Numbered from the stretch's first letter, positions 12,546-24,639 are shown. The stretch is DNA of 64,000 bases from Caprella mutica (GCA_947561585.1 CANNZV010001465.1:143703-207702); one strand, 5' to 3'. The notes: a model not told the origin generated them from the letters alone. Translations and numbers: made by a program.

Positions 12546-13183
12546 CTAGCAAATTCCTCCGGTGTGTCAGGTCTTCAAATGATGAACCTCAACTATCGAT
12601 TGATATCAAAAATCTGTCAGAATTTCTGATAAATTTCATCCACTCAGCTCCGTAATCAAAAGCAGTATACCGGTTTACCAACTTTAAACCCCGCCGAGTC
12701 AACGCCCACACTCGTAGAACACCGCTCTATCAATGCTCGTGTTACCATGATTGGTTTTCCCTTGTGATCGCGGTAACGATTGTTGTCGGAATTTCGTTTA
12801 TTTTCCTTTAATTCAAAGAACGATCCAACAAGGTTCTGACTGTGTGATCTAGGCTTTAGATATCCTTATCTATACATCGAAACAAGCCTTACTTTTAATA
12901 AATGAAAAAATTAGCAATTCCTCATGCTATACCACATATACTGGAATTATTTTTCTCCAGTGCTTCAGATATTTTCTATTTGATTAAGATTAGCAATTAG
13001 TGTTGTTAATCAGTCCCTATCGAAAGTCTCATGAAGATTTCGACAGCTGCTGCATGCTCTCCAATGAGGAGTGCATTATTATGCACCCAAGTAATAAAAT
13101 AAAAGATTAACAGAAAGATAGTGAGAAAATGGGAGAGAAACAACATAGCTCATTAATAATTAGTTTGGGTGACTAAATATCAA
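12546..13183. other. Intergenic stretch without recognised genes
   Basis: AT-rich DNA with no coding or RNA feature recognised. The first 200 bp, with ACCGCT and AACGCC motifs near 12690-12780, may be a degraded continuation of the adjacent palindromic element. Confidence 0.5.
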
Positions 13184-13384
13184 CACATGACTAGGATTGT
13201 GACAATATGTGTTTAAAATCATAGATCCAGAAAAAAGTATGGACGGAATGAATGAAAGACTATTTAATCATTCTAAATCAGCGGTATACAGTACCCGATA
13301 CCATTTCATTTCGTTTCCTCTATGATATTCTTAAGATCTATTATTTTATCTGCATATTGTCACAACCCTACACATGACCAACGA
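13184..13384. repeat. MITE-like imperfect palindrome (~200 bp)
   Basis: Termini ACACATGACTAGGATTGTGA and, on the opposite strand at the right end, CATGTGTAGGGTTGTGACAA form an inverted repeat. Weaker pairing continues inwards. No coding capacity; size and shape suit a miniature inverted-repeat element. Confidence 0.6.
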
Positions 13385-14446
13385 GAAGACGTGCACGCGT
13401 TGTAGAGCGCCTACCTTCGTCGCCACATATAACCTTGACCACACAATAATTTGACTTGAGTTAGAAATGAACTAATCTTTTCTCGTTCACTCCCAAAATC
13501 TGATCAAATGGTTCCTGGTTATTGACCAATAAATGGTCAATACTAAATTTCAGGGAATTGATTGAATACTATTTGAGTTATAAATGACCTGATCTTTTAC
13601 TCCCAAAATCTTTTGCTTTCTGTACTTTTGACCCGTCGTTACTTTTGACCCGATCTCTCCCAAAATCTAATCAAACTTAATTAAAGCTATAGAAGGTCCG
13701 AGGTTATAGGAAGGACTAAAATTCGAGCAAATTCAACAGAAATCTAGATCATGGAAATATTGTTTATCAATTCAAATTATTGAATGACAAAAGAAGGTAA
13801 AACTAAGACAAAATGAAGGGAGCGGCAATTTATACAAGTTAAGTTCTCAGAAAAAATTATCTATAACTTTTCAAAATAGTTTCATTTTAATTTCTTTTAC
13901 TATGTAAAATTGAAGACTCCATTAAATCTATCTTGAAAAGAGAGGTGGAAGTCTGAGATCGTACTGTAGATACGTTCTCTAGGTTCTAAACTTCAGCAAT
14001 CAAATTAAAGTATTTATCATTAGCGTCTTCTCCTTTCTACCACGTTAAAATATTAATATTGCCAACACTACTTCCCGTTAAAGAAGATAATTTTATATAG
14101 GGATATACTGTTCAATGCAAGGATTTAGATATAGCTTACAAGTTTAACTATTACACAGTTCATGCAAATGAATGTGTTATTAAGCAATGAATATGTAAGC
14201 TAATTTTAGAAGTTAGTAGAATTCTCTTTGGCAATGCATCGCTAGCCTAGATGTGGCTTTACCTATACCCATAGTATATATTCTACTACATATTTATCTT
14301 TTTTTTGTTATAAAAATTATTAAAATATTTGAACATAAGCCAATTTAACCAAACCAGCCTTTACATTAATCGAGGGTATTATAGACATTGCATAATTAAC
14401 TAATTATATACTTTAAAAATTGAACTAAGTTAAATACGCAACATCT
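13385..14446. other. Intergenic stretch with a degenerate direct repeat and hairpin
   Basis: GAGTTAGAAATGAACTAATC with CTCCCAAAATCTGATCAA (13455-13508) recurs, degraded, at about 13573-13606 and 13650-13674. A perfect hairpin TATTGACC/GGTCAATA with a 7-base loop lies at 13520-13542. No genes seen. Confidence 0.5.
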
Positions 14447-14575
14447 GATGTGACACAGCAGCCGATAGCTAATTACAAAAAGATGCTCTATAAGAGATAT
14501 GAAGTTTGAACTGCTATAGTCGAAAATTGAAAATCTTCTCTTACTAGCTATCAGCTACTGTGTCATACTGGCTAT
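14447..14575. repeat. MITE-like imperfect palindrome (~130 bp)
   Basis: TGTGACACAGCAGCCGATAG on the left pairs with CTATCAGCTACTGTGTCATA on the right, with pairing continuing into the centre. No coding capacity. Confidence 0.6.
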
Positions 14576-15059
14576 TGTGTCTCTACCTTAGTTCTTGCCC
14601 TTCAAAAAAAATTCAAATTATTCTTCATGCTCACTTATTAAGATAGGACGGTTGCAAATAATAAATCAATGATAGTAGTTTTAATCTTACTAACTGATAG
14701 TATGGAATGGCTAGTTATTCTGTCAATAATTTAGAGCATGAAAAAAATCGATTGATATTAAATCAAATGATGCCTAGCAGTTTTTTCGTGAAGTGATACG
14801 CAATGTAGTTATTATTTCATTAAAATTTGATATACGATTAAATCTGTGTGTAAACCACTATTACAAATGGTTAAATAACTGTTCCTGTAGTTGCTCCCAT
14901 GTGAAAAAATTAAGAGAAATAAACGACAAGTTTTATAGTTTAGCGCAATAGTTTTTTATAAATACCTATAGTTATTTCGGTGAAGGCCTGATAGTTCAAA
15001 TAATCGTTAATCGAAATTTTTTATTAATACGATATAGTTTGATTCGCACTATATTTCAA

Positions 15060-15251
15060 TATTCAAAGATAATTCACTAATTGGTCTCCAGTAGTCATAA
15101 ACTTTTTACTGCATGGCATCTTTTCTCAATACTACGAGAAGGTGGAGCTTATCCTATGCAACGTTGTCAAATCTCAAATTTTTGACTAAAACCTCCACGG
15201 TTTTTGCATCTAAAATTTAAAGTGACCTCGTTTATTTTTTCCCTGATAATA
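15060..15251 (-). repeat. Dispersed repeat family A, copy 2 (inverted)
   Basis: Inverted relative to the copy at 8170 and closest to it: both have AACGAGGTCACTTT on the sense strand, which the other two copies lack. It ends CCCTGATAATA, mirroring the TATTATCAGGG start of copy 1, so the two could be the ends of one ~7.1-kb unit. Confidence 0.8.
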
Positions 15252-15336
15252 CCTGGTCCTTTGAGCTGAATAGGTGAAATTATTTGGTCTCCAGTTTAGT
15301 TAATGCCATAGTTAGTGAATTTAGAGTAATTTTAGG

Positions 15337-15540
15337 TATTATCAGGGAAACAATTAATGAATACAGTTAGAATATTAATAACAAAAACCGTGGATTTTTC
15401 AGTCAATATTTTTTGAGATTTGGCCCCGCCTTTTTGTAGTAACTAAAAAGATGCCAATACGTCGTTAATAGTAAATGACAATAAAGATACCAATTAGTGA
15501 ATTTCAATTGAATATTCGAAGATCGTGTCAATTAAATTAT
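15337..15540 (+). repeat. Dispersed repeat family A, copy 3
   Basis: Starts TATTATCAGGGAAACAA and shares GAATACAGTTAGAATAT with the copy at 26776, so these two form a subfamily. AAACCGTGGATTTTTCAGTC and ACCAATTAGTGAATT are preserved; the GTTGC(A/T)TAGGATAAGC part is lost. Confidence 0.8.
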
Positions 15541-16604
15541 TTCACAGTAATATACAAACTTAAAATTTCGATTCAAGTAATTAAAACTTTTAAGCTTTCG
15601 ACGAAATACCAATATTTATTATTGTTTCGCTGAATTATTATACTTGTCGTCTATTTCTCATACATTTTAAACATGTGTGTAACTACTTCATAATCTGGTT
15701 TACATGTGGTTACCCTGATCTAGACCTGTGTAGCAACAGATTCAATAATGTATCAAATTATGATGGAAATAAATGAATCTATGTTTTCATTCATTTATTG
15801 TCTTTGAATTGATTTTCAATTCATCTTCATTCTTTCATCTAAATAAGTAAAAAATAGTTTCTGCATAACACAACAAATTGTTTGTCATTCATAAATTTAA
15901 TATTTATCAACTTTTCATATATTAACCTTCGGCACAGTGCAATCAGTTTACTAAAATAAACTGAAATAAAAGTTACTTTTTACATTAAATACACTCTAAG
16001 AGCATCATAAAAAATCTGAAATAGAGTGAATTTCAATTATTGCTGAGACCAGCTACGAGAACAGCATAAAAACATCTATTTTATTAGGGATTTCGTAAAA
16101 AACGTTACTAATCTTTTAAATTCATCAGATTCGTCTGGACTCTGAAACAAACTACAAATTATAGCCCAATAAGGAAACTAATTACGAATTTTAGTTTAAT
16201 GATTGAAAATTGAAAGATTTCGTTAGGATTTCCATTTATTTTTTAGAGAGGAAACACCTCTTTATTCTTATTTTTGATGAACGAGAAAGGTTTGATTTTA
16301 ATACCTCCATATATTTATTTGTATTGATAACACAAGTACTGTAAATATATTTTTTTAATATATGGACAAATTTTCTCTTATAAATTATGAACTCTTGCAA
16401 AGTCCGGTCCATATAAGAGTTAGCTAAATTCCTTTTTGGTCCCGTAAAACCTAATTTAGAAGCAAACAATTAAAGACAGGTTAGGAACGTTAAGAAATTA
16501 ATTATTAATAAAATATATTTGAGAGTACCTAGACAAAAGATCTATAATCTCTTTGAATTTAATCGAATTGAAAGGACATAATTAGATTCGTGCACTAGAC
16601 GAAT
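15541..16604. other. AT-rich stretch, nothing recognised
   Basis: No convincing gene. A 77-codon ORF at 16236-16469 (minus) has no recognisable domain. Confidence 0.5.
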
Positions 16605-17290
16605 TTAGATGGACCTAAACTGATAAGTAAGAGTCAAGAATCAGTTTATGAATTTTAGAAGGACCTAAACTGATAAGTAAGAGTCAAGAATCAGTTTATG
16701 AATTTTAGAAGGACCTAAACTGATAAGTAAGAGTCAAGAATCAGTCTATGAATTTTAGAAGGACCTAAACTGATAAGTAAGAGTCAGGAATCAGTCTATG
16801 AATTTAGGACATAAACTGGTAAGTAAGAGTCTTGTATTAGTCTATGAATTTTAGAAGGACCTAAACTGGTAAGTAAGAGTCTTGTATTAGTCTATGAAGT
16901 TAGAACCTCAACTGGTAAAGAAGAGTCAGGAATCAGTCTATGAATTCAGGACATAAACTGGTTAGTAAGAGTCGTGTATTAGTCTATGAATTTTAGAAGG
17001 ACCTAAACTGGTAAGTAAGAGTCTTGTATTAGTCTATGAATTTTAGAAGGACCTAAACTGGTAAGTAAGAGTCAGGAATCAGTCTATGAATTTTAGAAGG
17101 ACCTAAACTGGTAAGTAAGAGCGTTGGATCAGTCTATGAAGTTTGAACCTCAACTGGTAAATAAGAGTCAGGAATGAGTCTATGAATTTTAGAAGGACCT
17201 AAACTGGTAAATATTAGTCTTGCATTAGTCTACGAAGTTAGAAGGACCTAAACTGATAAGTAAGAGTCATGCATTAGTCTATGAAATTAG
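16605..17290. repeat. 50-bp tandem repeat
   Basis: About 13-14 head-to-tail units of 50 bp (a few 41-48 bp) containing GGACCTAAACTG, AAGTAAGAGTC and TCAGTCTATGAATTTTAG. The first units are nearly identical; later ones diverge, with AGTCTTGTATTAGTC variants. Confidence 0.93.
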
Positions 17291-17837
17291 GAAAAATTCT
17301 CTGATAGATACGTATTTTATGATAAAGTATCTTCAACATTGAGAGACTTGCAGCTGCAGCACAGTTAATTTTCTGAATGGGAGTGTATAACTTTGTTGAA
17401 GTGGATTATGATTACAGTCAATAGTACTAGCATATTATTATTGTATGGGTGCAGCGCTATCTAGCGGTGTAGTAAATCGAATTCGATTATGAATCAAGAA
17501 TATAACTGAATTATGTGATATCTCTATAATAAATACCTATAACATCAGTCTACTATTAGTCTTAATCAAAAAAAAAATTAAAATGTTTACATATTACATA
17601 TAAGAAAATTAACTTTATATGTCTCAAATTTCTGAATATTGACAAAAATTGTATAATTGTAAATAGTATTAATTGAACGTCATAGAAATATTTATAAGGA
17701 GAATATAAACAGATTATTGAATGAAACAGTACAGTTCAATCAAATATTAAAAATCAATTATTGATAAAAATGAATGTCATGATTTTCTGAGCTAGATGCA
17801 AGTACTGAAATTTATTTAGAGAAACGTCCTAATATTT
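17291..17837. other. AT-rich stretch, nothing recognised
   Basis: No gene, RNA or repeat feature identified. Confidence 0.5.
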
Positions 17838-17958
17838 AGACACCAAAAGTACTCGGAAAGTGAGAGTTAACACAGGTCTTGAACTATCAGACCGATAGAG
17901 AAGTCTCATTGACCTCCTATGACATGCATCAATCACTTTCCAAGCACTGTAGGTGTCT
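17838..17958. repeat. MITE-like inverted repeat with structured centre
   Basis: AGACACCAAAAGTACTCGGA at the left pairs with TCCAAGCACTGTAGGTGTCT at the right; the 26-bp arms match at about 22 positions. The centre contains a CTATC/GATAG hairpin (minus strand) and a surrounding GGTC/GACC pair. Confidence 0.6.
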
Positions 17959-18646
17959 CAGTACTGCAGTGTACCCACATGAGATTATTTCCAATATTAC
18001 CCCTTTCAATGGATTCTTAAATTTTTTTTATTTTTTTTATTAATAAAATATATATTACACGAAATATATTTACAATTCAATTGAACGATTTTATGCTAAA
18101 TTTTTATATGAGAAATATAATAGCTATGAACAAGTATAGTACTCATCACGATGCTCAATTGTAAATACCTTCCCAGTTGATACCCCCATTTTCACCCCCA
18201 ATAAATTCAAAAAGAGAAAAGGGTCCCGCTCTGGGCTGGGTTAATCGGGCAGGGTAATAATACAAAAATATCAATTAAATTCATCAGATTCTTTATTTAG
18301 GGGATCTTAATTGGCTATTACCACTCTTTCGTAGGGCTGCATTGCCACTAAATCGTTTAAGCAACAAATTAAGCATAAATTTTATCTATAAATGTCACTT
18401 TTCTTTGAAATAAAATTTTGGTGGAAAATTTGCATCCGCACTTATCTAATCAAAAGTCTGGTGTGACGTATGAATCATAAAGTACAAAATCTGGCAACTG
18501 TAACATACCTTCAAATTACTTCCTGAGTGTTACCTCAAGAGAGCTCACTTCTGTTTCAACCGTAGTAAGCAGAGGTTAGGGCAACGCTACAACCCTAACA
18601 ATCTACATAGCTGTGCTCTTGAAGTGATTCTAAGTGAAGTGTTGAA
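17959..18646. other. Upstream region of the recombinase gene
   Basis: Contains T-rich low-complexity DNA at 18008-18055. The 5' untranslated region and promoter of the downstream gene should lie here, but I cannot assign a TATA box or start site. Confidence 0.4.
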
Positions 18647-18685
18647 ATGGCAAGTGGATCAGATATTTCTGCTTTCGATGAATTG
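18647..18685 (+). CDS. First coding exon of zinc-finger/tyrosine-recombinase gene
   Basis: Thirteen codons, ATG to TTG, with G at -3 and G at +4 around the start codon. The exon ends at a consensus donor (TTG|GTAAGTAA). The matching acceptor is the pyrimidine-rich TTGTTCTCTTTCAG at 20232-20245. The junction falls between codons (phase 0), so exon 1 joins the long ORF in frame with no stop. Open frame, good donor and good acceptor together make this the likely start. The 1560-bp intron carries a family-B repeat fragment. Confidence 0.7.
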
Positions 18686-19806
18686 GTAAGTAACATATTA
18701 TATAATCTAGATATACTTCAATGATTTAATTAGCAGATAACAAAATATTACTATAGGCTATGATACCTGTTTTTAAGTTTTAAGCTATTAAGACATTCAA
18801 TTGCAGGTGAACATCTGTTTCTGACTGTCTTTTGAAACATTATGTATTTTTTGAAACTATATAAAAACATTGGTAAGTTGAGTAATTACGTCAGTTATAT
18901 AATTCGTATATTTTATTTATAAAATGAGAATTATAATATGGGTACTCTGGTTGATTAATCAAACTACACTCATGTGACAAGTTCTATCAAACTGGTTTAC
19001 ATACATACGTGTATTATAAATAACTATTGATAAATATTGTACAAAATTGTGTACTGGTTAGATTAACTCGGCTTACCCTATCATTAAACTACTCCGTAAC
19101 TTTTACTATACCTTACTGATTAGAATCGATAATACTTTTCTAGGGTGCAGTAGGTAAATTGCGGTCTCTTATTAACTTCGGTATCTAGCCACAGAAACAT
19201 TTATTAATATCGTAGCTCATAAACAATCATAAATTTAATTAATCTTATAACATGAAGTTCTCTTCTTTTGGTATGAAATATTTCAATATAAATATTATGC
19301 AGCAGGTATTGAGATACTTTCATGGGAGAGCCGCAATTGAAAGATCAATTTTCCGCATTTTACCATCATAATCCTATGTCCAAATTAGAATCTATCTACT
19401 TTAAAAAAAACTGTTTGGTGCAAACGCTGTCAGACAGAGAAATAAAATTTTAGGTTAACTATTCTTAGTTCTGTTTAGCACATAGATATTCACTGCTATA
19501 TTGTACATATATTTTCTAATATTTTCTATAACTATACTTAGAAAAGTATATGTTAGCATGGGTCAGTTTAAAATTATAATGTTTTATAGTTCAGATTGAT
19601 TTTTGACCTATCATGTTAACGCCCACTTTTCGAGTACGGAGAGTCTCTGAAAAATGTGATGCTCCCCTATCTATTCATCATTCAACAATGATGACAGGTT
19701 TTAATATCATTATTTATCACGTAAAATAGTTCAATGAAAGAAGATTCCTCTATTAAAATAATATACTTTCTTTGCTTAATTATTATCACTGTTAGCTGTT
19801 TTTTTA

Positions 19807-19960
19807 ACACTATTTGCAGTATTAGAGGAGAGCGGTATGGTTATGCTCTTAAACTAAAAGATCTTACAATGTGTTAGGTAGGATCGAAGGCTCCATTTAC
19901 TCTCACCTCTTCACTTTAAATCATTGAGTGCAGCCACCGGTGTTTGTGTTCCTCTTTCTT
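19807..19960 (-). repeat. Dispersed repeat family B fragment inside the intron
   Basis: Reverse-orientation fragment with GGTTATGCTCTTAAACTA, GATCTTACAATGTGTTAGGT, CTTCACTTTAAAT and GCAGCCACCGGTGTTTGTGT, all found in the fuller copies at 23758-24118 and 31562-31945. Confidence 0.75.
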
Positions 19961-20245
19961 TCGAACAGTTTATTGGAAGTTTCCTTGTATTTTTAAATTT
20001 GTATTGAATATTATTTATCCATTGGATAGGAAAAAAAATACTACGAAAACTAACTTTGACAAATATTTGTTTATACTAATATGTAGCTGCACGACGAGTA
20101 TAATTACATACAGTGATGAACAAAATATTCTATTAAAATTCTATAAGCATAAATGATACTAACTATCACAATCTGTTTCAATTCAATATGAAATCATTCT
20201 GTATATAACATTATTTTTATGATCTAACATTTTGTTCTCTTTCAG

Positions 20246-22176
20246 GTTTTGGAAATCGAGAGTCAATTTTCTGGCCGCAGAGTCGAGAAGGATTTACTGA
20301 AACAGATTATCAAGTATGATGATAAAGAGTCCTACTTAATAGAAGATCATACCTCCTATTTTCTTACAAAAAGGAAAACTGTTGGAAATCTCGTGAAAGA
20401 TTTTGCCAATGAGGTGGAGCAGGGACTGGCCGAGTACAGATTAAGATTAGAATCAGCGTTCGAAACACTCAAAGGAAATTTTATGATGAGCAAGAAAATG
20501 GATGATGAATTTGGTTTTGATGGATTAAGCTGCAGTACTGACGATGATCAGGATGAAACTGTGCTAGTTTTGAAAGACGGTACTCCACAGCTCGCTTGTT
20601 TAGTAAATGGCTGCTCAGTGAAGTCCTACAAGTTGAAGCGTCATTTGCTGAACAAGCATCATAATCTCACCGATGATACAAGAGACTTTATTCTTTCCAT
20701 GGCACGAATTATAGCGAAGAATAAGAAGAGTCTCGTACCTGAATCTAGAAGACCTTCAAGAGCTGCCTACGTGAAAAATAAATCGAATACCGCATTAGTC
20801 TCGCGGAAGAACAATATGAAGAAGTGCATTATTTGCAGCGGTTTATTCGTAAATATGACTGACCATGTATCAAACTTTCACAAAATCGAGAAAAACGACC
20901 GTAGATACGACCATTATGTCAAAGATAGTGTGGTGGTATCAAAAGTTCTTACGAAAATTGAAAGAGGTAAGAGAGTGGAATTGAAGGAGAAAGAACTGGA
21001 AGAAGCAATACAGAAGTTCAAAGGAGAAATGGATACTCAACAAGAGATCTTGTCCCATCTGAAACTACTCCGATGCGATATAGAGAGGGTAAGAAATGAT
21101 ATGAAGACTGCTGAGACCAAAGAAGCTTACGATGAAATTAAACTGAAGCTGCATGCTCTACAGCAGGAATATAATGCAGTTAGGTATAAGGACACAAGAG
21201 CTCTTCAAGTGAAGACCAAAGAGTGGCGGGACTGCTATCTTGCTCATCTACAAAAGAAATTGTGTAAATTTCCAAACAGAATCATGAACATGGTTCTGGA
21301 TGTTATTCTTCCATACGAGGAGAAGAAAGAAATCGGATTATGCTTCGACGACCTAATGAATGGGAAAATTATAAGACAGATTTTGTGCTACTTCGTGGAG
21401 ACTGAAAATAGATCTTGCATTACTAAAATTAAATATATTGCTCAGTTTATTAAATTTGTAGAGTTCCTATTTTTAGATGTAGATAGTCCAGAACGTAAAG
21501 ATGATTCACAAATAATATTGCGTAGCTTCAAGTACGGAGAGGTTAAAAAGGAGGTTAAAAATGTCATAGAGTCTCTACACAAATTGAAAGGAACAGAAAT
21601 TATAAAATCTAAAGCGAAAGCAAAAAAGAAAATTCTGACAGAGCAAGAGCTTCAGGCCTCACTGAAGGAGACAAAAGAGTATTTGGAAAAAATTCGACAA
21701 GAGATTAAAGATCAAAAGCACCTTTCTTATGGAGACAAGGAATGTTTGAATATAAGAAATGCTCTTATTGCTGTTGCCACGGTACGCATGGGGAGGAGAA
21801 CCATGGAAATGACGAGAATGACTTTGAATGAAGTTGCATCAGCAGAATCGACCAATATTGACGATGAAACTTATTACGTCATAAACGTTGCTCAGCAGAA
21901 AAATACCCGAAGTGGAGAACCTGCTCCTGTAGTATACGATGAAGCAGAATTTGAGGTTTTGCAAACGTTTATTTCAGCTTTAAGATGCAAGATAATTGAC
22001 TGTAAGTTCAATGATATCGTGTTCCCCTCTTCATCAAAGACGAATTCTCGTGCAGATCAAGATTTGAGTTTGCCAGCAGCTTTTAATATAATGCAGAAAT
22101 ATGAGACTCCATCTGGTAAGAAGCTCTCGTCAAGAATTGTCCGTGGGTCAAAAATCACTGCGAGTAGACAGAAAAC
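20246..22176 (+). CDS. Zinc-finger protein with tyrosine-recombinase domain, main exon up to frame break
   Basis: Likely a nuclear DNA-binding protein derived from a Crypton/DIRS-type tyrosine recombinase. Domains in order: two C2H2-type fingers (C-x4-C...H-x4-H near 20593-20660; CIIC...H-x4-H near 20824-20884); a Glu/Lys/Leu-rich coiled-coil stretch (about 20980-21200); an all-helical region that could be the SAM-like core-binding domain (about 21230-21480); then the catalytic fold. GRRTMEMTRMTLNEV (about 21790-21834) matches recombinase box A with its catalytic Arg; QQKNTRSGEPAPVV carries the beta-hairpin Lys; TASR stands where HxxR is expected (about 22160-22170). This frame runs on to a TGA at 22216, but recombinase homology moves to the -1 frame at about 22176, so 22177-22216 here is out-of-frame sequence. 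Alternative: an inactive transposon copy rather than a host gene. Confidence 0.75.
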
Positions 22177-22725
22177 TTGTCTCAAGAAACTCTCGACCAC
22201 ATGGCCCGTGCAATGAACCATAGTAAGAGCACAGCAGATGGATATTATAATTATAATAACCTGGAAGAGTCTGTTAGAGAAACGCTTAGGTTGAATCATT
22301 CCTCAAATCAGCCCTCAACATCAAAAGATATTCCTTCAGTTAATCAAGTGACTAGTACCCCAATGAAACGCAAGAGAACAGGTGACGACAAGTCCTCAAC
22401 ATTGGAGGATCTATCGATGAGCGATTTCGGGATGAGTTCTTTAGATACAACAAGTGACAATGCATTGTCCTCTCTTCATGACCTCACTGTGAAGAATCTC
22501 AGAACCAAGAAAATTAAACGTCATGTTAAGGATCCTGAAGCAATTCAATGTTTGGAAAAAGAAGTTAAGGAAGCTATTGATAAAATAGGTCAAGAGGGTA
22601 AATTAAATACACTCAGGAGCAAAAAGGGTTTGATTTGTGTGTCACCAGTGACTCGTCTTATTCCGGAACATGTGAAGAATGTGTCTGTTAAAGATTTGCA
22701 TGCTATGATTCTAAAAATGATTTAA
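22177..22725 (+). CDS. C-terminal part of the tyrosine recombinase, shifted frame
   Basis: Continues the recombinase in the -1 frame. It supplies the last two catalytic residues: His in MNHSKSTADGYYN and Tyr nine residues later, the usual spacing (GHS...Y). A Ser/Thr-rich tail follows with a basic cluster (KRKR, about 22366) that could be a nuclear signal, then a Lys/Glu-rich end and a TAA stop at 22725. The break sits beside a four-A run (22172-22175); loss of one base there would explain it. Sequencing error, recent mutation and programmed -1 frameshifting are all possible. The roughly 500 bp beyond the break remain open, which argues against old decay. Confidence 0.7.
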   Translation: MSQETLDHMARAMNHSKSTADGYYNYNNLEESVRETLRLNHSSNQPSTSKDIPSVNQVTSTPMKRKRTGDDKSSTLEDLSMSDFGMSSLDTTSDNALSSLHDLTVKNLRTKKIKRHVKDPEAIQCLEKEVKEAIDKIGQEGKLNTLRSKKGLICVSPVTRLIPEHVKNVSVKDLHAMILKMI

Positions 22726-22888
22726 AATTTATAGAGTATGAAATACGCATTGGTTGAAAAGATATTCTGTTAACTATGTATTCCAAAAAAAAAGATTTTT
22801 CAATGTACTTAAATACATTTATTGAGAATAATTATTAGTTTGAAAATATTTATTTTCTATGTATAGAATACATATATTTTCAAAGGTG

Positions 22889-22894
22889 AATAAA
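22889..22894 (+). other. Candidate poly(A) signal
   Basis: AATAAA 164 bp after the stop codon of the recombinase gene, in AT-rich DNA. It is the first perfect hexamer I see after the stop. Confidence 0.5.
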
Positions 22895-23757
22895 AAATTT
22901 GTGTTCTGAAAGTTTATTATTTATCCAAACTAGTAGGCATATAATTATGATCTGAAATTTACTTATAATATTGTTAGCAAATGAAATTATCACTTACCAG
23001 ATTAGGTCCTGGAAAAAGAATATACATTAATAATTAGTCCGAATGCCTTTTTGATCGAAAAACTATGTATTCCAAAGAAATTTTCAATCTTTATTTTTTT
23101 ATAGGAAAATGCTAAGCAAAGTCCTTAAATTTAGGTAGGGTCCTGATAATTGAGTCCATCAGGTTAGTAAATTAGTTAGGTCCGGGTCCTGAAAATTAGT
23201 AATACTAACCTGGTATTTTCCCAAATTCACGGAAACTGTCCTGATTAGTTTGAAATATGGGTCCAGCGATCCTGCTGAATTCTCCTAAAATTTAGCCAAT
23301 AATTTCCTCTAAACAATTATGTAAAAAATAGAATCAAACCATATTTCGTATTCGAAATGCTTAACAAACTCGTACTTATTTTTATTAATAATTACACATT
23401 AAATTGCTAGCCCGTCATTTACTCACAACCCAAAAGAAATTTCAATTTGGTTTTTAATCGGACTAGGGGTTCAAAGATTCTACATTCTACTCTAACTCAT
23501 ATTGATGAAGTAAAAAAGATACAAAGGACTTCGTAGAAGCAGTCATAAAGAAAAATACTTAATGTAATCTAGATGATGAGACATAACACCTTGCAATTGA
23601 ACATTTTAATCATACGCATGCTTATTAGCCCCCGCAGGGGCTGTATCTTGAAGCTGTGGTGAATGGAAGAAAAGGGGGATGGCTTCCCTTGGGCCCCGAA
23701 CTTTTGTAATTTGGATTAGGTTTTTTTTCATTTTTACCATTTTTATTATTTTTATCA
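22895..23757. other. Downstream intergenic region
   Basis: No gene seen. AACTATGTATTCCAAA at about 22772 recurs at about 23066 with similar flanks, a short direct repeat about 293 bp apart. GGTCCTG words recur at 23130-23200 without a clear period. Confidence 0.5.
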
Positions 23758-24118
23758 TATTTTAACGCTACTTGCAGTTTTGGAGGATAACACTAGGGTT
23801 ATGCTCTTCAACTACGAGGTCTTACATTTTGAGTTAGGTAGGCTCGTAGGGTTCATTTACCTTCAACTCTTCATTTTCCTCTTCCATCCGCGAGTCCAGC
23901 CACCGGTGCTTGTGTCCTTTTTCGTCACATTCCTTGGTAAGTGACTGCATTCACGGAGTAGCTTTTCTGCATCCATGAGAATAGTCACTGACGGTGGTAG
24001 TTGACTTTGTTCATGGACTTACATTTCTTTCTTACCGCTTCTTCCAGTCCTTTTTATTTAATTTCCTTTTGACGTCAGCGAAATAGTCCCGATATGACTG
24101 AAGCAGACGTTAAACCCA
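23758..24118 (-). repeat. Dispersed repeat family B, near-complete inverted copy
   Basis: Begins TAACGCTACTTGCAGTTTTG and ends GCAGACGTTAAACCC. Internal landmarks are CTTCAACTACGAGGTCTTAC, CCAGCCACCGGTGCTTGTGT, CATTCCTTGGTAAGTGACTG, GGAGTAGCTTTTCTGCATCC and TTTTGACGTCAGCGA. It can be followed end to end against the copy at 31562-31945. Confidence 0.9.
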
Positions 24119-24425
24119 TACTAAAATGAATGAAATGTAGTATATAGCGATCTAACAAAATTGAAGATTACGTTAACCAAATTAATTAATACATAAACAT
24201 AAGAATAATAGTATTTATTCATGAAAAGAATATGTTCTATTAATTTTTTTTTCTTAACGAAAATATTTTCTCATATAAAGAATATTGTTTATTTTAATTA
24301 TGCTCAAGATTATATTTTTTATGCAAAACGCATAATGTCGCATCCCTAGTTATAACAGTAGTAATGGTTTTAATTAAGTTAATACAGTAGACTCTTCACA
24401 AAATGGGTAAATAATATAATCGTCT

Positions 24426-24530
24426 TGGGGCCCAATTGTCGTTGGCCCAATTGTCTTTGGCCTAATTGTCTTTGGCCCATCTGTCGGCGGGCCCAATTGT
24501 CCTGGGCCCAACTGTCGGCGGGCCCAATAC
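24426..24530. repeat. 16-bp minisatellite, GGCCCAATTGTCTTTG type
   Basis: Six to seven degenerate units of about 16 bp (GGCCCAATTGTCTTTG, GGGCCCAACTGTCGGC). A 13-G run follows at about 24553-24565, then the 32-bp array. Confidence 0.85.
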
Positions 24531-24639
24531 TCAGTCCACCCTTATATTAGGAGGGGGGGGGGGGGTACACCTAAACACACGGTGCGAGTGTGTGTTTTGT
24601 TCATCTCGTGTACGTAGTGATGTAGTCAGTGAGAGTTGT

